Shown one piece after another: positions 58,035 through 64,000 of a stretch of DNA of 64,000 nt. Position 1 is the first letter of the stretch; every line of letters starts with the position of its first letter. The stretch is from NCBI GenBank assembly GCA_004026145.2, contig CP034991.1, forward strand, positions 15,925,214 to 15,989,213, read 5' to 3'. The translations under genes were made by a program, and so were the position numbers. This DNA comes from Takifugu bimaculatus (lineage: Eukaryota > Chordata > Actinopteri > Tetraodontiformes > Tetraodontidae). The notes beneath the pieces are model-generated. The model worked only from the letters and a program-made list of their open reading frames with translations, was not told where the DNA came from and made no database searches.

Positions 58035-59609
58035 CACTGCTCACAAAAATTAAAGGAACACTTGAATTGGCATGAATTGAATTAAACCTGTCTGATAATT
58101 TTCTGGTTGGTTAAGCAGCTGAGGGCCTCGTTAATCAATTTCAGCTGTATTGGTGTTCATGGAATTAACAACTGGTGCACTTCAGTGGCAACAATTAGAA
58201 AACCCTCAAAACAGGACTGGTTTTACATGTGGAGGTCATTTCAAGTTTCTCCCTCTTGATCTTTTTTGGCTGGTGCTCGTACTCGTGCTGATTTTGGCTT
58301 GCGTAATTATCTCTACTGGCAGTATGAGGCGATTCCTTAACCCTACAGAAGTTGCACAGGTTGTCCAACTTCTCCAGGATGGCACATCCACACGTGCTGC
58401 AGCAAGAAGGTTTAATGTGTCTCCCAGCACAATCTCCAGAACATGGAGGAGATTTCAGGAGACTGGTGGTTATTCTCGGAGAGCTGGACAGGGCCGTAGA
58501 AGGTCCTCAACCCCTCAGCAGGACTGATACCTGCTCCTTTGTGCAAGGCGGAACAGGCTGAGCACTGCTCGTGCCCTACAGAATGACCTCCAGAGGGCCA
58601 CTGGTGTGAATGTCTCTACCCAAACAATCAGGAACAGACTTCATGAAGGTGGCCTGAGGGCCCGACGTCCTGTAGTGGGCCCTGTGCTCACTGCCCAGCA
58701 CCGTGGAGCTCGACTGGCATTTGCTCAAGAACACCAGAATTGGCAAGTCCGCCACTGGCGCCCTGTACTTTTCACAGACGAGAGCAGGTTCACCCTGAGC
58801 ACCTGTGATAGATGTGAAAGAGTCTGGAGAAGACAAGGAGAACGTTATGCTGCCTGCAACGTGGTTCAACATGACAGGTTTGGTGGTGGGTCAGTGATGG
58901 TCTGGGGAGGCATATCCATGGAGGGACGCACAGACCTCTATTGCCTAGGAAATGGTGCTCTGACTGCCATAAGGTATCGAAATGAAATCCTTGAACCCAT
59001 TGTCAGACCCTACGCTGGTGCAGTAGGACCTGGTTTCCTCCTAATGCACGACAATGCCCGGCCTCACGTGGCAAGAGTATGCAGGCAGTACCTGGAGGAT
59101 GAAGGAATTGAAACAATTGAATGGCCTTCACGATCCCCTGACTTAAACCCAATAGAACATCTCTGGGACATTATGTTTCGGTCCATTAGGTGCCGCCAGG
59201 TTGCTCCTCAGACTGTACAACAGCTCAGGGATGCCCTCACACAGATCTGGGAGGAAATGCCACAAGACACCATCCGTCGTCTCATTAGGAGCATGCCGCG
59301 ACGTTGTCAAACATGCATACAAGCTCGTGGGGGCCACACAAGATACTGAAAAGCATTTTGAGTTGCAGAAATTAAGTTTTGGAAAAAATGGACTAGCCTG
59401 CCACATCTTCATTTCACTCTGATTTTATGGTGTCTACACAATTGAGCCCTCTGTAGGCTGAACACTTTTATTTCCATTAAAAGACTTGGCATCCTTTTGT
59501 TCCTAAGACACTGCCCTGTCGTTATTTGTATAGATATCCAACTTCATATTGAGATCTGATGTATCTAATGTGTTTCTTTAAAGTGCTCCTTTAATTTTTG
59601 TGAGCAGTA
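58035..59609 (+). mobile_element. Full-length Tc1/mariner transposon
   Basis: A 1575-bp element with terminal inverted repeats of about 29 bp (left CACTGCTCACAAAAATTAAA..., right the complement starting TACTGCTCAC) differing at two positions, flanked by TA (58033-58034 and 59610-59611), the mandatory target of this superfamily. It encodes one transposase of normal length. The intact ends and only one lesion in the gene suggest a comparatively recent insertion. A decayed relative lies at 47835-48690. Confidence 0.92.
58324..59349 (+). pseudogene. Tc1-like transposase, one in-frame TGA
   Basis: From ATG 58324 the frame stays open for 341 codons except for a TGA at 58525-58527 (PQQD-stop-YLLLCARRNR), where relatives have arginine; CGA to TGA is the usual CpG decay. 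Domains: N-terminal helix-turn-helix (VAQVVQLLQDGTSTRAAARR; VSPSTISRTWRRF), GRRR-type nuclear localisation/AT-hook, second HTH (VSTQTIRNRLHE), then catalytic triad: D in LFTDESRF, D in MHDNARPH and E in SPDLNPIEHLWD, with 34 residues between the last two (DD34E). All three catalytic residues are intact. It catalyses cut-and-paste transposition at TA; as written it makes only a truncated DNA-binding piece or restarts downstream. Confidence 0.9.
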
Positions 59610-59611
59610 TA

Positions 59612-60021
59612 TTTAGCCAGGAATTCTTTGACCATTCAGGGAGACCTTCCTTAGAAGTCAGTCAGTCAGTCTGTCTGTCCCCCACACACACAGTGTATAC
59701 ACACATTCACACAAACACAGTGTGTATATATAAATACATATAGTATAATATATATTTATATTATATTAATATAATATAACAATATTGTATTTGTCAAAAA
59801 CATAATAAGATAATATTTTATTTTTAATGTACTTTCCCATAGACTTCCTTCGGAGTCCAAAGGGCGGCTCCTCCAGCAGCCCCGCTGTGGGCTTTTAACT
59901 TCCTCATTGCCGGATGGGCGTGGAGGAACCTCTCGCACACAAGCAACAAATGACTTCGCCCCACGCTGAAGTGTGATGTGTGACTTTTAGGGCTTTTAGC
60001 CTTTTAGGATTCGTTTTGGAA
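59612..60021. other. Intergenic gap before the B3GALT-like locus
   Basis: CA-rich and TATA-rich tracts to about 59830, then a less repetitive 190 bp (59830-60020) that could contain a promoter. No TATA/Inr pair is convincing. Confidence 0.4.
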
Positions 60022-61000
60022 ATGCGTGTGCGTGTTTGGTGGAGGTTCGTGAAAGTGGTGGCTGTAGCTATGCTCGTCTTCACTGTTCCGTCTTTATTAT
60101 GCAGACTGACTGTTCAGCAAATGTCACTCTCAGACAGGACCCCTCCCTGCCGAGGACCAGCGGATCCTGTCCCCGAAAACCTACCGGTACATTTTCAACC
60201 AGCCTGCTGTATGCAAGAACCAGACCCCATTCCTCGTTCTCCTGGTCCCTGTCGCTCCTGCAGAGGAAGAAGCAAGAGAAGTTGTGAGGAGGACATGGGG
60301 GGCTTCAGGTGAGGATTGCCTCACTCTTTTCTTTATTGGAGTTTCTAATAGGGGGCATCCCCAGAGGCTGCTGGAGGAGAACAGGGCACATGCAGACATA
60401 ATCCAAATGGACTTCCAGGACAGTTATCAGAACCTGACCATCAAGACCATGATGATGATGAACTGGCTGTCGGTTTACTGTTCCCATGCTTCCTATGGCA
60501 TGAAGGTGGACGCTGACATCTTTGTCAACGTGTTCCGGCTTGTCAAACATCTGAGAAGTTCCCCTCGGCACAGCTTTATCACTGGGTCCATAATCAGTGA
60601 TGGCGTCCCACGGAGGGACAGCAGTAGCAAGTGGTACTTGTCAAAGCAGCAGTAGCCTGAGGACACCTTCCCCTGGTACGTCTCTGGAGCAGGGTACGTC
60701 TTCTCTACTGACCTGGCTGCAAGGATATCCTGGGCATCGACACATGTCCATATGATCCCTCTGGAGGATGTCTACGTGGGGCTGTGCCTGCAGGTGCTGG
60801 GGGTTCGGCCAGTATATTCCCGCACCTTGATTCCCTTCAGGAACCTGTTTGAAATCCAGCATCTGGAATACGACAGGTGCACCTTTACTAAACTGATCAT
60901 TGTCAACCACTTTAAACCATCAGAACTGGTTCACATCTGGCAGGACTTCTCCAGATATTATGCTAGCTGCAGTGACAGCATCAGCAACAAAAAACTATGA
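60022..61000 (+). pseudogene. Beta-1,3-galactosyltransferase-like gene (GT31), apparently broken
   Basis: GT31 enzymes are single-pass type II Golgi proteins that transfer galactose (or GlcNAc) in beta-1,3 linkage. From ATG 60022: a short cytoplasmic head and signal anchor (VKVVAVAMLVFTVPSLLC). Then, in a frame shifted by one base (change near 60171-60182), YRYIFNQPAVCKNQTPFLVL LVPVAPAEEEAREVVRRTWG, DFQDSYQNLTIKT, the DxD-type metal site KVDADIFVN, VSGAGYVFS, and the family hallmark EDVYVGLCL, ending CSDSISNKKL with TGA at 60998-61000. A TAG at 60653-60655 replaces the tyrosine expected in KQQYPED. One frameshift plus one nonsense codon in a single-exon gene argue for a pseudogene; polymorphism or assembly error remain possible. 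It resembles the B3GALT1/2-like multicopy fish genes. Confidence 0.7.
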
Positions 61001-61112
61001 AGTAATAGCCACAAACTTTGGTTCCATCCACACTTCAGTAGTTCTAATAAAAATTGTCATCCTCGTTTTTGTAATCTCAAGCAAGTTATTTCTTATTCTT
61101 CAGAGCTGTTTT

Positions 61113-62217
<1,105 letters not shown>

Positions 62218-63250
62218 CCATAATTCTGAGACTAAAGGGGGGTGACAGAGGCCTGTCAGGTGATCATGTTTCCGGACCCCGTCAGCCTTGGCCTATAACA
62301 GCATAGCTAAGATGTGACCTAACGATTAGACGACCCCCTAAGTATGATAATTTGTCTGTCTATGATAGTAACTGGAACTACAGAATTAGTAACAATAAGC
62401 TTTTTCAAAGAGGTAGGTTTTGAGTCTGATCTTAAAAGTAGCGATGGAGTCAGCCTCCCATACCTGGACAGGGAGCTGGTTCCATAGCAGGGGGGCCTGG
62501 TAGCTAAATGCTCGGCCCCCCATTCTACTCCTGGAAACTCTGGGAACCACAAGTAGACCAGCATTCTGAGAGCGGAGCGGTTTATTGGGCTGATAAGGTA
62601 TCACTAGCTCCTCCAGGTAGGATGGAGCTAGGACTCTGAGGACCTTGTAGGTCAAAAGAAGGGTTTTAAAAATTATTCTAAATTTATCGGGCAGCCAATG
62701 AAGCGACACCATTACAGGAGTTATGTGATCTCTTTTGTCTATACCTGTCAGAACTCTGGCTGCAGCATTTTGGATCAACTGGAGGCTTCTAAAAGAGTTG
62801 TTTGGACACCCTGATAATAAAGAATTACAATAGTCCAGCCTGGAAGTAACAAAAGCCTGAATTAACTTTTCAGCATCATGCCGCGTCAGTAGCTTCCTGA
62901 TCTTTGTGATGTTCCTCAGGTGAAAAAAGGCACTTCTAGAGACTAATTTAATGTGTGAGTTGAAGGAGAGATTTTGATCAAAAGTTACTCCTAGATTCCT
63001 CACAGAGAGACTAGATGTTAATGAGATACCATCTAGAGTGATCATATGATCTAATCTATCCCTGAGAGGTTCAGGACCAAACACCATGACCTCAGTTTTT
63101 CCTGGGTTAAGGAGGAGGAAATTTGAAGACATCCTGGACTTTATGTCTTTAAGACAGGTCTGGAGCTTCACTAACTTCTCTGTCTCCTCTGGTTTCATGG
63201 ATAAATAAAGCTGAGTGTCATCAGCATAACAATGAAAATGAAAATTGTAA
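62218..63250 (-). mobile_element. L2-type LINE fragment, minus strand
   Basis: Contains the C-terminal half of the RT frame plus about 170 bp of 3' UTR matching 57200-57380. It ends before the CTCTC tract, so the 3' end is missing; the 5' end breaks just upstream of the YADD box. Confidence 0.85.
62386..63235 (-). pseudogene. L2-type LINE reverse transcriptase C-terminus
   Basis: The minus-strand frame begins with the catalytic box CYADDTQLYLS (about 63232-63200), then SSNFLLLNPGKTEVMVFGP, VRNLGVTFDQNLSFNSHI, TSRLDYCNSLLSGCP, LIQNAAARVLTG and SLHWLPDKFRIIFK, ending ATFKIRLKTYLFEKAYCY and a stop. The frame is undisturbed for about 280 codons, so this is a fairly young copy, but the endonuclease and the N-terminal RT half are missing. 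Confidence 0.88.
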
Positions 63251-64000
63251 TTTTAGAGAAGAATCAACAACTGAGCCTTTTCACTGGTTAATAAATATTC
63301 ACACAGTGGCTTGTTTGAACAGGTTGTGCTGTACCAGGGAACAGCAGCAGGTATGATTAGACCTCATAGATCACTTATATCAAGGTTTCGTGGTACAAGT
63401 GCTTTTATTTGCGAATGTGGTCCATCACATGCTGAACATCTTGAATTCCTTCCTGATTTGTAGATTAATCTTTTTCCAGCCAAAGTTACACTCCAAGCTT
63501 GTTTTGAAGCAGCTCAGCTCAGTTTGACCAGGTTTGCAGTCTGTGTTTGTTTTCCTTGACTGATACTTCCCTTGGGGGGTCAGAGGGAGGCTGCTGAGCA
63601 TGGTCCAGTTGCAAACAGGCAAAGGCAGGGTACGCCCTTGCACTAGTCGTCAGCTCGTTGCATCATTTAGGGGTTTGGTATTTTGCTCAGGGATCAATTG
63701 GCAGTGCTGTGAAGGTGTCCTGGAACATCACAGCAGATTTGTCTGCAACCTTGAACCAAGAACGCTCTACTTCTCAGCCCAGTCTCATATAGACAGAGCT
63801 ATCTCCACCTCTGTCTCATAGACAGAATTTGTTTCTCCATGATGGAAAAGTGTTTTCAGATTTGAAAGTAGAGCATGTGTTTGAACTGCTGCGATATTGT
63901 GCTACCATAGTTGAATGCCCAGAACAAAGTCAAAACTCAAGAATTTTCATCATATTGACATGTTACCTAAGTTCTAAATTGGATTTGTATTTAAATTTAT
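63251..64000. other. Intergenic stretch at the window edge
   Basis: No gene recognised; contains one SINE copy (63628-63812). Confidence 0.5.
63628..63812 (-). mobile_element. tRNA-derived SINE, third copy
   Basis: Shares the body GTGCTGTGAAGGTGTCCTGG (compare GTGCTTTGAAGGTGTTCAGG in the intron 21 copy) and a minus-strand B-box TGGTTCAAGGT; the A-box region (AGATAGCTCTGTCTATATGAG-like) is diverged. Confidence 0.55.

Noticed and set aside
60653..60655. Programmed read-through or recoding of the TAG in the B3GALT-like gene
   Set aside because: TAG is not a selenocysteine codon, no read-through context is evident, and a second lesion (frameshift) exists upstream.

Overview
The window is vertebrate, almost certainly from a ray-finned (teleost) fish. 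It carries long introns with GT/AG borders, abundant CA, CT and tetranucleotide microsatellites, and the repeat community typical of teleosts: Tc1/mariner, hAT and Tigger DNA elements, L2-type and R4/Dong/Rex6-type LINEs, tRNA-derived SINEs and solo LTRs. I see no bacterial, plasmid or phage content and no CRISPR array.

The one clearly intact host gene is tenascin-C (tnc) on the + strand. I could assemble 22 coding exons from 36730 to 53868. Every junction has a consistent phase and GT/AG borders, and the model gives a 1693-residue protein. Its order is: signal peptide, N-terminal oligomerisation region with heptads and cysteines, 12 complete EGF repeats plus one incomplete, ten fibronectin type III domains (eight constant and two single-exon cassettes), and a C-terminal fibrinogen globe. 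One or two non-coding 5' exons probably lie 8 to 9.5 kb upstream (candidates end at 28740 and 27228), and the 3' UTR follows 53868.

Layout. 1-28000 is gene-poor: two solo LTRs (836-1561 and 24370-25016), a nested LINE complex (4316-8878), GGAT/GATT/TG satellites, a 119-bp hAT MITE (20614-20732) and a Tigger element with a nested LINE tail (22552-23719). 28000-56130 is tnc; its introns hold a Tc1 fossil, an 820-bp hAT element with a perfect 8-bp target duplication, a second Tc1 fossil, two SINEs and several microsatellites lying directly against splice sites. 56500-64000 holds a third solo LTR, a striking double hairpin, L2 fragments on both strands, a nearly intact full-length Tc1-like transposon (58035-59609; transposase broken by one TGA), and a beta-1,3-galactosyltransferase-like gene (60022-61000) that appears broken by one frameshift and one in-frame TAG.

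I found no convincing new biological system. The points most worth a second look are the altered integrin-binding motifs in tenascin FNIII-3, the two-cassette alternative region, the repeats abutting tnc splice sites, the double hairpin at 56949-57011, the head-to-head LINE complex, the B3GALT pseudogene, and the transposon calls with exact target duplications.
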